60,775 nucleotides of DNA from Hydnum rufescens UP504 (lineage: Eukaryota > Basidiomycota > Agaricomycetes > Cantharellales > Hydnaceae): the NCBI GenBank assembly GCA_014904985.1, contig MU129057.1, forward strand, positions 1 through 60,775, read 5' to 3'. The translations under genes and the position numbers were made by a program. Numbering within the stretch: position 1 is the first letter of the stretch; the number at the start of each line of letters is the position of its first letter. Positions 30,640 to 43,900 of the stretch are shown one piece after another. The notes below the pieces were generated by a model. The model was not told the origin of the DNA, ran no database searches, and saw nothing but the letters and a program-made list of their open reading frames with translations.

Positions 30640-33600
30640 AAAAGAAGGACATCACCCTGAAATCCAGATTGTAGAGACCATGACTCACATACATATGCAT
30701 GGATGTACAGCCTTCAATTTACCAAACACAGATCAACTTATGAAATTTGGAGTTTCAGTATCAGTATGCTTTGGGAATTCCACTGGCAGACAAACAAGCT
30801 AAAGAACAACTCTTCCACCAAATACAGTATGGTGCCACCTGGTATTTAGCAGGCTTTCTAGAAACAGGACACCTGTGACACAGGAACTGTATCAATTGGT
30901 TACCAAGTCACAAGGCTTGTGTGGGGTTATATGGAAGAAGAAAACAATGTGTACAGACAATGCACACTTTGGTATGACATGTGCTTTGCCACAGAAGTGG
31001 CACACAATGAGTAGTAGTGGTGGCGGGCATTGTGCAGTGTCAGAGCATTTGACATAACAGCCTTTTCATCGGTAGCTCGACGTGCTGCAAGAGGGCCGGC
31101 CAAGTCGTCTCAACTTTCCTATGACAGTTATAGCGATCGAGGGAGATTTTTAATTTCCAATGCTCATGCACCGGCAGACGCCGGCTCAGTCACTTCACCT
31201 CCTTATCGGTTGATACTTGTTTTGCATTCCACAGATTCGTCGGGTCAGTCTGACTTATCTGGCTGGCCTGTGAGGGCTCTTTAACCGAAGCTTTTGATGC
31301 TTCCTGCATTGGATCACACCATTGAGGATGTATAGTCACAGGGCCGTACGTGAACGATGCACTCAGTGACGGCTGCTCCACCGTCATGCACACTCGACTC
31401 TGCCTGGTTGGGTACCATGAATTTTCCCAGCCTTTGTTCGAAAGAGGGTGCCGGCCGCCGGATCCGCAAAAAATTCGGGATCAAGAAGCAAGTTTCACCC
31501 TCCCATCGTCGGTCGATACACACACCTGCTAAATCTAATCTCGTTTGGCGCTGGATTTCTAATTGCTTAATACCCCTCGTGTGGATCAGGGTCCCTTCCG
31601 GTGCTCCGGGCAAATTGTTCCTTTTTCGATGATCGACATTTTGAGTTGGAACGCATGACTGGCCACATGAACACCCTGTTTCGTCGAATTCTAACGATTG
31701 CAGCCCTCGACACTTCCCTCTATGTATTTGGAGTCTGTTCTGGAAGCCCAACTCACCAGCCCTTTGCCTGATAATCACATGATAACATGGGCTAGCAGCC
31801 CCCTCATCGGCGTCAGGGCTGTCTGAGGCGTTTACTAGTCACACGGTTACATCGGAAAGCCCTCCCACTCTGGGGTCAATTTTAATGATGGCGCTTATTC
31901 ACTCTGCGATATTTTTCCGAGGTTGCAGTAAGGGTCCCAATGCTCAGATGCTGGGATCCGCTCGGAACGCGTTCACAGCAGCGCGTCTTATTCATGGGCT
32001 CGTTGGCTCGCTTGCTTGACTCTGTTGAGATGGCAGACGGGGTCTGCGTCTTTATCAACACACGTCGTACACGCCTCCACCCAACCGACTTGATTAATCT
32101 CGCGTATCTTGTTTGATTTTCCTTGCTTTGATATCCTCATGTTTATTATTTCCCACTTCGAAACTTATGGACGCCTTTGTTGCTTTGTCGGGTCAACTCT
32201 GCTTGACGTCGTGACTGGCCATGCTCTTTGTTATCCAGCCTGCCCAGCACGCCCCCTACTTGCAAACCCATGATCGGTGAAGATTCTGGTCGTCTATGCG
32301 AGTATTTCTCGTTGCGAAACAACCAATGAATATTGCAGGCTGTGTTGTGTGGTCGGGTGGCTGTGGCACATGTACAGATCCTGTGTGCCTATTGGATTCA
32401 AGGGCTCTTATCTCTGTTTACACTCTGATCGACTGTGCATATGCGCCTATGGCTCGGATTCGGTGCCTCTCCTACGGTCATGCTCTTATCATTCAGCGCT
32501 AATTTTGCCGCGTGTTCTATCCAATGCAACATCCACAGCATTTCTCGTTATTTCTATGTACTCATCTCTTATCTGATTCCGAGCCTAAAGGGCTTAACGT
32601 ATTGGTGGTATGCAGGCGCTCCGCTGTGTTCCGGTTGATTTTAGGTGTGTTGGCTGTGGTCTGGGTATTTCCCACACAGAACAAAAGACCTGGACTTGTT
32701 TCTCCGTATTAGCCGGTATATGCTTGGGCTCGTGCATATCCTCCACACTATCCATATTCATCAAGGTCTCTGGCTATGGGCGCGTCTTTGACTATAATTA
32801 GCTGAGGGAACTGTATCCTTGTCCATCAGTCTCCCTCTTCCCCCCCTTCCCCAACAGTCTCCAGTCTCTAACCTGACAATCGTAGACATGCTGAAGGCGA
32901 GTACCCTGCACCCTCCCAGCTTTCCGAGCGATGCCACCATTAGGTTCAGCACCTACCTAACATCTTGCTCGCTATTCTAGGTCGGTGATCGCGTGCGAAT
33001 CAGAGTTGAAGGTGGCATGTGGCTGTACGGCTATGTTTTGTTGATGAATCTCTTCGGAAACGTGAGTCTTATGATCGTGTGCAGTCCTTGCTCTGTGATT
33101 GATTCAACCTGTGTCGATGACTAGGAGGTAGTCAACTATACATGCGAGATGGAGAGTACGGACGGACACAAAATCCGCAAAGTCGTGGAAGAGATGCAGG
33201 TCCAACGCTTGGATCCACAAGCCAATCAGGATGTCCCTCAGCCAGGCCATCAGTCCAATGTGGCTCTGCCTCGGGCTCAGCCCCCTCAGGCTTCCCCGAC
33301 CACCAGAAATCAGGGCCCCGGCCTGTATGACCACCGTACAAGCCCCTATGATCAATATACTCTTCACAACACTCACCCACCCCAAGACCGTCCGTACTCT
33401 CAGCCTCGGGCACCTCCTGTCCCACCACCGTATGGATATCCCCCTATGAACGGAGGTTACTACGAGCCCCGGCATACCTCAGGACCTTCGAATCCGCACC
33501 CCCATTCCGAATACTATCCCCATCGCGGGTAGGATTCCTTTCCTAAGTTCGGTAAGTAGTCATGTTGAGACTGGCTTGGCACCGTGCTCAACCTCACGGC

Positions 33601-33790
33601 TACTCATATATTGGATACCTTCTGAAGGCAGCTGGCTTCCCTTGTTTCTTGCTCTCCTTATTCGTTTCGTGTTCTCCCTCCCTCCCGGCGCTTGCGGTGC
33701 CACTACTGTCCATTCCGGTATGATCTCTATTTCCCCCGGTTTCTCTTTGCAGTGTGTCTGTATTTCCTGAGTTGCCTTCCCCACCTGTAC
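30640..33790. repeat. ~3-kb duplicated segment, copy 2 (mosaic CpG)
   Basis: Same strand and order as 23,890-26,880. Its first ~400 bp are CpG-depleted while the rest, from about 31,060, has normal CpG, so a composition boundary falls inside the duplicate. Confidence 0.85.
32888..33532 (+). CDS. small beta-barrel/proline-rich protein, copy 2
   Basis: Exon 2 32,981-33,061 and exon 3 33,125-33,532 with a GTGAGT...TAG intron. The product reads VGDRVRIRVEGGMWLYGYV, then EVVNYTCEMESTDGHK, then a Pro/Gln/Tyr/His-rich tail ending HSEYYPHRG. It parallels the copy at 25,958-26,602 nearly exon for exon. An ATG at 32,888 is the probable start, but as in copy 1 the first intron would be implausibly short. 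The tail keeps GLYDHRTSPYDQY-like and HPPQDRPYSQP-like motifs. Function unknown. Confidence 0.55.
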
Positions 33791-33924
33791 ATAGTCTATT
33801 AGTGATCCATATCAAGTGGCTTGGGCATGGAACTGACGTTGGAATATGCCTTAGAATCAAGGCAAAAATGGGCCTGCTCACCTGTAGTGTGTCTGTATGC
33901 CTGAGAGGCCTCTGTTGCATGATG

Positions 33925-34085
33925 TTCTTAATGCTAGAATTCCAATTCCAATTGATTCAAGCCCCAGGGCTGGAACTATCCTGAAATTGGAAGATTACAG
34001 TATTCCATGATTCCAGCTTCAGTTCCGGGTGACTTGTCATAGCCTGAAACCCCCTACCGCTTCCCCATCTCTCATGTTTACTAGT
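33925..34085. repeat. short dispersed repeat, copy 2
   Basis: Partner of the block at 29,560-29,725, here with higher CpG. Confidence 0.6.
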
Positions 34086-34089
34086 CTCA

Positions 34090-36392
34090 TACCCAGCCGT
34101 TAGACGCGGCGAGCGAGTGTTTGCGTCGTTCCTTCATCTAAACACTCAAGGTATGCCTGTGCTGTATTGCCCCAAACATGGTGCAGTAGCTCAGCCCACC
34201 CCATCCAAATCCCAGAGACTGCACGGATGGAGGAAGACTCCCGTGTAAAGAAGATCATTCGGGATTCTCTCGCCAAATAAGGTGTCGACAGTGTGGTGAG
34301 TGTCATCATCAGCACCCGAGTCTGCTAGTATTCAGCACTAAATGTGCATGAATCCAGAGGCAGGACCTCCTTTACACGAGCCCCTCAATGCAAGAAGTCC
34401 TTGAAACCTTCATTGAACTCACCTCAGAAATGAGCGAGGGTGATGGACCCCCAGCCCCAACTCCAACTGCCAGCACCGCGGCGAAATCTACCGCAGATCA
34501 TCACCACTCAAATGAAGTTATGTACAGATACGGCCAAGAGGCACCATAACCGTGACTATCTGTGCCCAAGCTGACAGACCCACGACTATGTCAGCCCTAC
34601 AAGAAGACGCACGAATCCCAAGAAACATGTGGATCAAGTGAATTCCGCGATGCGTCTCGCCAAGTTGAAGCCCGTGAAAACCGGAACGATGTCTGTGCTG
34701 TGGACTGCGCAGGGCCCGCGGTGCCAAACACAGGGTGTCACCCAACACCTAGCCACAATACCCACCTGCGCAGCCCCTCAAACAATAGACTCACATAGCA
34801 GGGGCATCCAGCGGTCAAGGCGATTCCGTTTGACTGGTTGGCGGATCTCTGTGAATCATGCAATGTTGAAATTGATAGGATTGTGGCTGAGATCTCCACC
34901 TCTTTGTAGTTGAATATGGTGCCCTCATGCATATATACGCTAAAAATGGGTGCTGTACATCATGTATCAGCATGTCCACGGACGGGCCGTTTACCAAATG
35001 TATCTTTACGGACGATCATGAAGGGAATCTTCAGTCCTGGTACGTCACTTTCACATTGCTTTGGCCGTTCTAGGGTCTTGCTCCCGTCTTACCTTGGGGC
35101 ATCCCCGTCTTGTCGTTCTGTATCAGAGCTATCCCAGGGAGAATTCCGCGCGTTTCGCTGGACAAGACACCATTTTAAGATCAATTTCCCAATATCGCTT
35201 CTGCTCGTTTCAGATCGTATTTCTGCAGCATGAGGCATATATTATATTGCTACTAATCGGTTTAATGCCTCCGATGCACCAAGAGGTAGCAGGTCGACAA
35301 CCCCCGAAGGAGGGCCTCAAATTTTGCGGCGACGGACCGGTAGCGTACAAAGACCAAAGGGCAAAAAGGACAAGGCGGAGTAAGGGGAGGCAGGAGGGTG
35401 GACAGAAAAATAAACGGGACACTAAGCGTAGCGTACCGAAGAGAAACGAGAGAAAAACTACGAATTCAGCGGAAGGTTATACGTCTCAAAAGAATCCGAG
35501 GTGGAGCGCCACTCAGGACCCGCAGCAGCATGAGGACGGCATGAAGCTGACACACAGGCAATGTGAGCCAGCGAGTGAGTAAAAACCTATTAGTAGGATC
35601 CAAACCATATCCCCATCAGCGAGATGAAACGAACTCGCAGAGATACGGAACTACCAAAAGGCTGCAAGCGCTGCAAGCGTGAAAGATGCGGGTGCGCGCG
35701 ACAGCGGGACCGATTAGTCTAGTGTAACCTCGTTCCTCGCTTAAACAACAATTAAAACAGATTGTCACCATATCCATGTGATAAATCAGAACGTCCAAGT
35801 CCAGGCGGATATAACACAGAGTCGTTACCACCCGATGAACTCATAGGAAGTCTCGGTGACTTTTCGAGGATTGATACTCCCTTCCTCAATAATGCGCCCT
35901 TGAACACCAAATACCGCGCTCCCGAAGGCAGGTGGATCTATCAGTGAGGGATGAGGCACAATTATCTAAATGTCGGGAACCTCGCTGTAGTGATCTAAGC
36001 GGCATCTTCTGAGCCCGTGCCTCCGGGCCTTTTCGCTCGATTGGCACCAGCCCTGTTACATACTGTAAGTCTTAGAGCCGACAATTGATCGGAGATCCGA
36101 TCGGTCGAGGTATGAGACCTTGCGCAAGACCTGCTTCGAAGGACTTCGCTACATCTGGATCCCTGGGTTTCAGAATCCTGTCATGGAAGCGCGCGTGAAA
36201 TGTATCCTGCATTCATCCCAATGTGACATAAATATGCAGGAAATCAAAAAGGCAGGACATCCATACCCATATAGATATGGGCTCGCAGAAAATCCACCCA
36301 CGAGGACGTCCACTGAGCTCACTCTCTTTAATCGGGCTTCCAGCACGGAGAGATCCTGAAAAATCCAGCATGAATTTTGGACAGGAGCGAAT
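34090..36392. other. unassigned region with coding-like fragments
   Basis: CpG-normal. Plus-strand stretches such as MQEVLETFIELTSEMSEGDG near 34,390 and a Lys/Arg-rich frame at 35,268-35,582, and a minus frame at 34,100-34,315, look partly coding, but no consistent exon chain or family could be assembled. Confidence 0.35.
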
Positions 36393-36677
36393 CTACATGC
36401 AAAAACAGCACATTGACGATGGGTCAAATACACGCTCTCGAAGTTCCTCCACTGGCACTACGAGTTGACCGTTGAGAAACACGTCATTGGAAAGGATCAT
36501 ACCCACCAAAGGTCGTGCAGGTAATTGGTTATAACATCGACCCGTTCTTTCCCTAACTAAATATTCTTTGTCAGCAGCACGAGTGACGTTGATGTTGAAG
36601 TGGGGAATGAGATTTGAGGCATCATTAGGATCCGACAAAAGTTCGGACCTATTTTGGTTGCGAACATAAGCATACAT
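36393..36677 (-). CDS. hypothetical exon fragment
   Basis: Minus-strand translation includes LVGMILSNDVFLNGQLVVPV followed by EELRERVFDPSS, and upstream RSELLSDPNDASNLIPHF. An intron-like break probably separates them. No family is recognised. Confidence 0.3.
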   Translation of the reverse strand: MYAYVRNQNRSELLSDPNDASNLIPHFNINVTRAADKEYLVRERTGRCYNQLPARPLVGMILSNDVFLNGQLVVPVEELRERVFDPSSMCCFCM

Positions 36678-36974
36678 AAGACAATATGGAAAGAATCAAG
36701 CTACATTTCGCAACGAATCCAAAGGCTTTGAAGCTCGACGACCTGTGATCCACGGCCCCACGCCACAACGTAGCCTTGGGCGTCATAAATCAGGGAGGTA
36801 TCTAGGTGCCTTGCGACTTGGCTCAGGCCACATGTCACCCCAGATAGCACAGCGCCAAAATCAACCGCAGGGCGCATTCTCCCCTGACTGGGGTTTGGGC
36901 CTGGTCATATCATTCCTGGGTGAACTTTTGGACGGGGCAGGGGGAATTTCGACGAGGATCTTCTCCACCAGACC

Positions 36975-37425
36975 TCATGGAATTCGCTGGACTTGTTCCC
37001 CTTGCGAGGAGGCGAGGAAATGAGGAAGGTGATCCATATGGGGAGGCATTTTGTCGAATATCTTGGCGACCGTCTCGGCGAAGATGTGGAGGAATATCTG
37101 GAAGATTGCCCAGCTCAGCTGCATTCCCCGACCCAATAACGTTGGAGGGTCGATCAGAAGTCGAGACCGATCATATGGGGAAGGACCATGTTCCAGGGGG
37201 GGATCGAACGCTTCCTGGGATGCGATGGGGTGCCTCGCGACCGCTTTTTCGATCTCCAGGACAACCGAGGCCCTGGTCGGGAGCTGCTCGATAGAAGTGG
37301 GAAGGGAAATATAGGGCACCTTCAGATTCTCGAGAACGGGAAGGCTATCAGAACGCTCTGGACTGTAAGGAGACGAACAATATTGCCATAAAACCTTCAG
37401 TCCAAACAGAAGAGATTGACGGAGA
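36975..37425 (-). CDS. hypothetical protein fragment
   Basis: An open minus-strand frame runs from about 37,425 (LRQSLLFGLKVLWQYCSS) through SPERSDSLPVLENLKVPYIS and RASVVLEIEKAVARHP to a helical QLSWAIFQIFLHIFAETV. It has protein-like composition and no recognised domain. It may belong to the same minus-strand gene as 36,393-36,677 and lies about 0.5 kb from the divergent POL2 start. Confidence 0.35.
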
Positions 37426-37941
37426 ACTAGCTATGTGCTTTTCGATTCTAGCCTTTACCTTTGGAGAAAAGAGTTGAGAAACACTTGTGTACTAGCGACG
37501 TTTGCCCCATTACCCCTGGAAATGAGATCCTCTAGATGATTGCACAGAAAAAGTAACAGTTCTCCTGGAAATGGTTGTATCGATACGTGGTATCGAAATG
37601 CAGGAGAAAACACACACTGAATATAGTTTGTAATCGGGAGACTCTTTCTTCAGGTAAGATAGGAGAATGCGCAGCGTTTGGAGAAGGAGAGGGAGAGTCT
37701 GGACTCGGACTTCACTTTGCGGCGCATCAAACAAGCGCAAGAGATCGTTACTCAGTTTCGCGCATTAACGTAGACATGGGATAGATAGGAAAGTGTGCAT
37801 TCACATGTAATTTAAGACTCACAGTGTCGCCCGAGAGGACGGGTGGCATGACGCAATTCGGACTCATCACACCCAAGTCCGGTAACCTCCGCTCCAAGGA
37901 CGCCCGTGACTCGTAAAGAGTTGTCCTTGCAATCAACGACC

Positions 37942-40900
37942 ATGGCACGCGGATCGCGTGGATTCGCTCGTGGAACCACCTTCCGTGGCAACTTTCGTGG
38001 TCGTTCTGGAGGTTTTCGAGGACGCGGTTGGCGGGGACGCGGTGGACGCGGCGGGGGACGCGACGCGCCTGGCCCTGCCCTCGCACGTGAAGATGACGGC
38101 GCAAAAGCGGAAGAGAAATTCGAACAGGCGCGAGTCGAAGACGAGATCGATGAGAAACTCGGTTTTGCGCGGTTCCAAGAAGGCCCGAAACGCGTTGGCT
38201 GGCTCGTTAACATGCATCCCGTACGCGCGTTCTATCTGGATCATACTCCCGTTGAATCGATATGGCCACACCATCTTATTTCTTTTTCTACTTTATTAGG
38301 CCTTGATTAAGGACGACGACACGCCTGGCGGACGTGCCGGGGTGGATTATTATTTCATTGAAGATGACGGGGGTATGTTCAAGACGACCGTGGCGTACGA
38401 ACCGTACTTTCATGTGTCATGCAAGGTGGTTCAGAATTTATCCATCAGATTCCTGCATCTAATCCTCCTCTTTAGCCTGGGACAGAAGCAGTCGTCGAGG
38501 AATGGCTGATGAAGCAATACGAAGGGGTTATTTACAGAATAATGAGGGAAAAGAAAGAAGATCTCAAACTAGTGCGTCTCGGTCTGAAAATTATCACGAT
38601 TCTCAATTCTGATGGATATTTTGCAAGCCAAACCACCTCCTTGGATATCAGCGCACGTATCTCCAGCTCATTTTTCGGAACGTGGCTGACCTCCTTCGGG
38701 CTCGAAAAGACCTTCTTCCCCTTGCATTAGCCAACAACGCCAAACTTGACGCTGTTGATGCTTATGCTGAAGTGGTCGAAGCATCTTCGACTGTGCGAAT
38801 GGAGATGGAAAATGGATCCGGGTGGGAAGGCTTCGAGGAGCCTACCGCCAGCAAGAAAAATCATACTACGGATCCACGAGACCTTATCATTGATATTCGT
38901 GAATACGATGTGGCTTATTATCTTCGCGTTGCGATTGATAACGGTCAGCATGTTTCAGTTTTCCAGTATAGGTTCTCCTGAACATTTGCATCTATTCAGG
39001 TTATCGAGTCGGGCTCTGGTACACTGTAACTGCGTCGCAAGGTGAGATCGTCTTGAGCCCGATTCCCCACCGTGAAGAACGTGCCGAACCAGTGGTGATG
39101 GCTTTCGATATCGAGACGACGAAGGCACCATTGAAATTTCCTGACCAAGCCGTGGACCAAATCATGATGATTTCTTATATGATTGACGGCCAGGGCTTTC
39201 TCATCACCAATCGAGATATAGTCGGTGAGGACATTGGCGATTTCGAGTATACTCCCAAACCGGAATACGAGGGTCCGTTCACTGTCTTCAATGAAGCCGA
39301 CGAAGCCGCGGTGATCCGTCGTTGGTTCGAACATATACAAGAAGCCAAACCCACCGTTATGGCTACTTTCAACGGAGATGGTTTCGATTTCCCCTTCGTT
39401 GACGCACGGGCGAAGTTCCACGGAATCGACATGTTTCTCGAAATTGGGTTTGCCAAAGATTCTGAGGATGAGTACAAGAGTCGATCTTGTGCCCACATGG
39501 ACTGCTTTCGCTGGGTCAAGCGGGACTCGTATTTGCCGCAGGGGAGTCAGGGCTTGAAAGCAGTCACCACTGCGAAACTCGGCTATAATCCCATCGAGTT
39601 GGATCCCGAGCTCATGACTCCGTACGCCCTTTGATTTTTGCTAGTATCGTGAAGCTAATATTACGTCGTAGATATGCCGTCGAGCACCCACAAATTCTCG
39701 CCCAATACTCGGTTTCGGATGCCGTTGCTACGTATTACCTTTACATGAAATATGTCCATCCGTTCATATTTTCCCTCTGTAATATTATCCCTCTCAATCC
39801 CGACGACGTTCTTCGCAAAGGTAGCGGAACACTTTGCGAAACACTTTTGATGGTATGACATTATGTATGTTTTGGAAAGTATTCCAGTCACAAGCTTCCA
39901 TAGGTCGAAGCGTACAATGGGAAGATAATCATGCCAAATAGGCACGAAGACCCACAAGGCGAGATGTTCGAGGGGCACCTCATTGCGTCGGAGACGTATG
40001 TAGGTGGACACGTCGAAGCACTCGAAGCAGGTGTTTTTCGAAGCGACATCCCTGCCCATTTTAAGATAGTACCCGCAGCCGTAGAAAAGGTGAGATGTGT
40101 GGTGTATTGCCTACTACCGTTTAGCTGAATATGTATGTACAGCTCATCGATGATTTAGATGCTGCCCTTAAGTTCTGCATTACCCAGGAATTCAAGACGG
40201 ACCTTTCCAAGGTGACAAACTACGACGAGGTCAAAGCGGAAATTACGCAAGCCCTCGAAGAGCTTCGCGACAACCCCCTTCGAACGGACAAGCCTCTCAT
40301 CTACCATCTTGATGTCGCGGCAATGTACCCTAATATCATGTTGTCAAATCGCCTTCAACCGGACTCCGTGGTTACTGAAGCGATGTGTGCCGTTTGTGAC
40401 TTCAACCGCCCAGGAAAAACTTGTGATCGTCGGATGACATGGGCCTGGCGTGGCGAATACTTCCCTGCCCACAGAGACGAGTTCAATATGGTGAAGCATG
40501 CTCTGAACCAGGAGTCTCTACCCCCCAAATTTCCTGGAGGGCCGAAACGTCATTTCAATGATCTTACCAACGTCGAGCAGACGGAGCTCCTGCATAAACG
40601 ACTCGGCGATTACTCCCGAAAGGTCTACCGGAAGACCAAGGACACCAAAGTCGTTGAACGCGAGGCCATCATCTGCCAACGGGAGAATCCCTTTTACATC
40701 GATACGGTTCGCGCCTTTCGAGATCGTCGTTATGTGTACAAAGGCAAACACAAAGACTGGAAGAAGAATCTGGACGGTGCTGTCAATGCCGGTTCCGTCC
40801 CAAAAATCGAGGAGGCCAAGAAAATGATTGTCTTGTACGATTCGCTTCAGCTGGCGCACAAGTGCATCCTTAACTCATTCTACGGCTATGTCATGCGTAA

Positions 40901-43900
40901 AGGTGCTCGATGGCACTCGATGGAGATGGCGGGGATAACGTGCCTCACCGGCGCGAAGATTATTCAGATGGCGAGGCAGCTTGTCGAACAAATTGGTCGT
41001 CCTTTGGAGCTCGATACTGATGGCATATGGTGCATGCTCCCCGGCTCATTTCCAGAAAACTTCAAGTTCAAGGTTATCGACGGCAAGCCACTTGGCTTTT
41101 CGTATCCCTGCACGATGCTCAATCATCTCGTTTACGACGGCTTCACCAATCATCAGTATCACACTTTCGACAAAAACACCCAGACGTATGTGATTCACAG
41201 CGAGAACTCCATCTTTTTCGAACTCGATGGACCTTACAAGGCCATGATCCTGCCTTCTTCCAAAGAGGAAGATAAGTTGCTCAAAAAACGATACGCGGTT
41301 TTCAACGACGACGGAAGTTTGGCCGAGCTGAAAGGGTTCGAGGTGAAACGACGTGGCGAGCTTCAATTAATCAAAATCTTCCAGACTCAAATATTCGAGA
41401 GATTCTTGCTTGGCACCACAACGGAGGAGTGCTATGCTGCCGTCGCCAAGGTTGCTGACCGATGGTTGGATGTACTCTTCAGTAAAGGCTCGAGTCTTGG
41501 TGATGACGAGCTTGTCGAGCTCATTGCCGAAAATCGAAGCATGTCCAAGACCCTCGCCGAATACGGAACCCAGAAGTCAACCTCTATTAGCACTGCCAAG
41601 CGACTCTCCGAGTTCCTTGGGGGCAGATGGTGAAAGATAAAGGATTGGCGTGCAAATTCATAATATCTGCCAAACCTACTGGAGCTCCAGTCACCGAACG
41701 CGCAATCCCAGTTGCAATTTTCTCTGCCGATGAGGGCGTGAAACGCACGTATCTTCGTAAATGGCTTCATGACAACCGGCTGGTCGACTTCGACCTCCGG
41801 ACCATCCTCGACTGGAACTATTACATCGAGCGCCTCGGCTCTGTTATTCAGAAGCTTATCACGATCCCCGCGGCCATGCAAAAAGTATCCAATCCCGTGC
41901 CCCGGATTCGACATCCAGATTGGTTGCACAAGCGTGTCTCCGCCCTTGAGGACAAATTTCAACAGCACAAAGTCACCGATTTTTTCAAACGCGTGGACAA
42001 GTCGGAGGATCTCCCAAGACCGAAGGCAGCAATGTCTCCGCCCCCTGACATCGAGGATTTTGGTCACGGCGACCATAACATTCCACGTCCAAAGATCGCC
42101 GTAGTGAACCGAAAAGCGAAAGCTCCTCCAGAGAAAGAAGTCCCTAACTATCAGACCGACTACCGAGGTTGGTTGGCAGTAAGAAGGGTCGAGTGGACCC
42201 AAACAGCCCGGGCCAGGATCACGGTAATTATGAGCCCGTCGAATCACATTTACCCGCCATGTTTCGTGGGGCCAAGGTGAAGACTTATCGCACTTGGGAG
42301 GTTATCCAAATTCGACCGACAACGACCCCTGGCCGTTACATGTTGTGGATTTGCCTTGATTCTGAATTCGTGGCCGTTCCCCTCAGAGTGCCACGCCAGT
42401 TCTATCTCAATCTCAAAGTTGCCCCAGTTGAAAGCACCTTCCTGCCTTCGTATTCGGCAGAGCCCGTAGTGCGCTCACTTCCCCGAGGTCATCCTTGTCT
42501 CAACCTCTTCAAGTTGACTGTCCCCGAGGACGTATATCAATCATCCGAGTCTCATTTTGCAAATCTCACAAGTAATCCAAACGTTGATGGGGTTTACGAG
42601 ACTCAGGTTCGTCCACCATTTTCTAGTATCCCTTCCATCAGGGGTACTGAAAGTTATCTTTGATGGTCAAGGTTTCGCAACAAATGCGGGCCCTTTTACT
42701 GCTTGGAACGTCCTGTTCTGTGGACGATGGAAGTGGGATGACCCTCAATCGCGCAAGGGACGTGGGCTTCGACCTGAAACAGCTTGCTTATTCCGCACCA
42801 TCTTCGACCCGAAAATATCTATCCAGCATTAAAAATGCAGATCACATTTTCATTTTCCATTCCACTTCTGCGCCTAGACATGTCTTCGCGATATTTTTCC
42901 CCAACAAGGCGGTGAAAGTCCATATCGTGGATAACGCCAAGGTTCGCCAGCCGCTGCCACGCCTGAACGAGACTTATGCCGGTTTGATCAAAGAGTACCA
43001 GAAAAATCCTGCGTCGAAGTGGTCAGTTATCGAGTATCCTGATCGGCTCGACTTCGAGACGTCGCATCATTCTACCGATGCAATTGCCCTCAAGGCAATT
43101 TCCCGGGAGATCGGTGTGCGCGAGAGCGGATTTGCTTTGGTGACCATCTCTTCACCTAAAGATCAGGCATACTTTGAGTCTGGGATACAGAAATTATCGA
43201 AATTCCCTATTCTGATGGTTCCTGCCAGTCAAACGATCCCACAGCCTGGACGCTTTCCCATGGCAGCCCGATGTTGTGAAGAAAATGATCACTCGGTATC
43301 TTCGCATTGGTTCATGGCTCAAAGAGCGGATCGAATATTCGGCATACCATAACGTTCCTGCTGGCAATGTCGAAGGCGACGAAGCATTGTTCTATGCGAT
43401 GTGGATTTTGCACGACGACTTTGGAAGCGTGACGCTATCTTGTGGTGGTCGCCTGGTCCGCGACCCGATCTAGGAGGCCAGGAAGATGATGAAGGCGAGG
43501 GCGAAGAGCTTTCCAACATCCAGTTATGTTCACCGGGCTCGTACGCCAACGTTTGCTTGTCGATCGAAGTTAAGGACTTAGCTTTCAACGCAGTCATGCA
43601 GTCCTCGTTCGTCAACGAGATGGAAGGCAGCGGTGGGGCAACTGCTTTTGATTCCACCTCCCACACCTTGGATGAGTACTCCAAAGGCGAAGCCAACGTC
43701 TCCGTGACACTAGGCGATTCCATCTTATCTCCAGGAGTCTTTGCTGAGCTCAAGGCCCTTGTCCGTTCATGGCACTCGGACAAAGCTTTCTCGCCAGTTC
43801 CGCGGATGTCTATCGAACATTTTGGCCGGTGGATTAGTTCCAAGTCTTCGCTCATGTACGATCCCGGTATCCACCGTTTCATTCATGGTCTCATGCGGAA

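Noticed and set aside
37906..37941. Upstream start codon for POL2
   Set aside because: The 12 extra residues (MTKEL-like, no RGG) are not typical and the 37,942 ATG begins the Arg/Gly tract directly; transcript data would decide.
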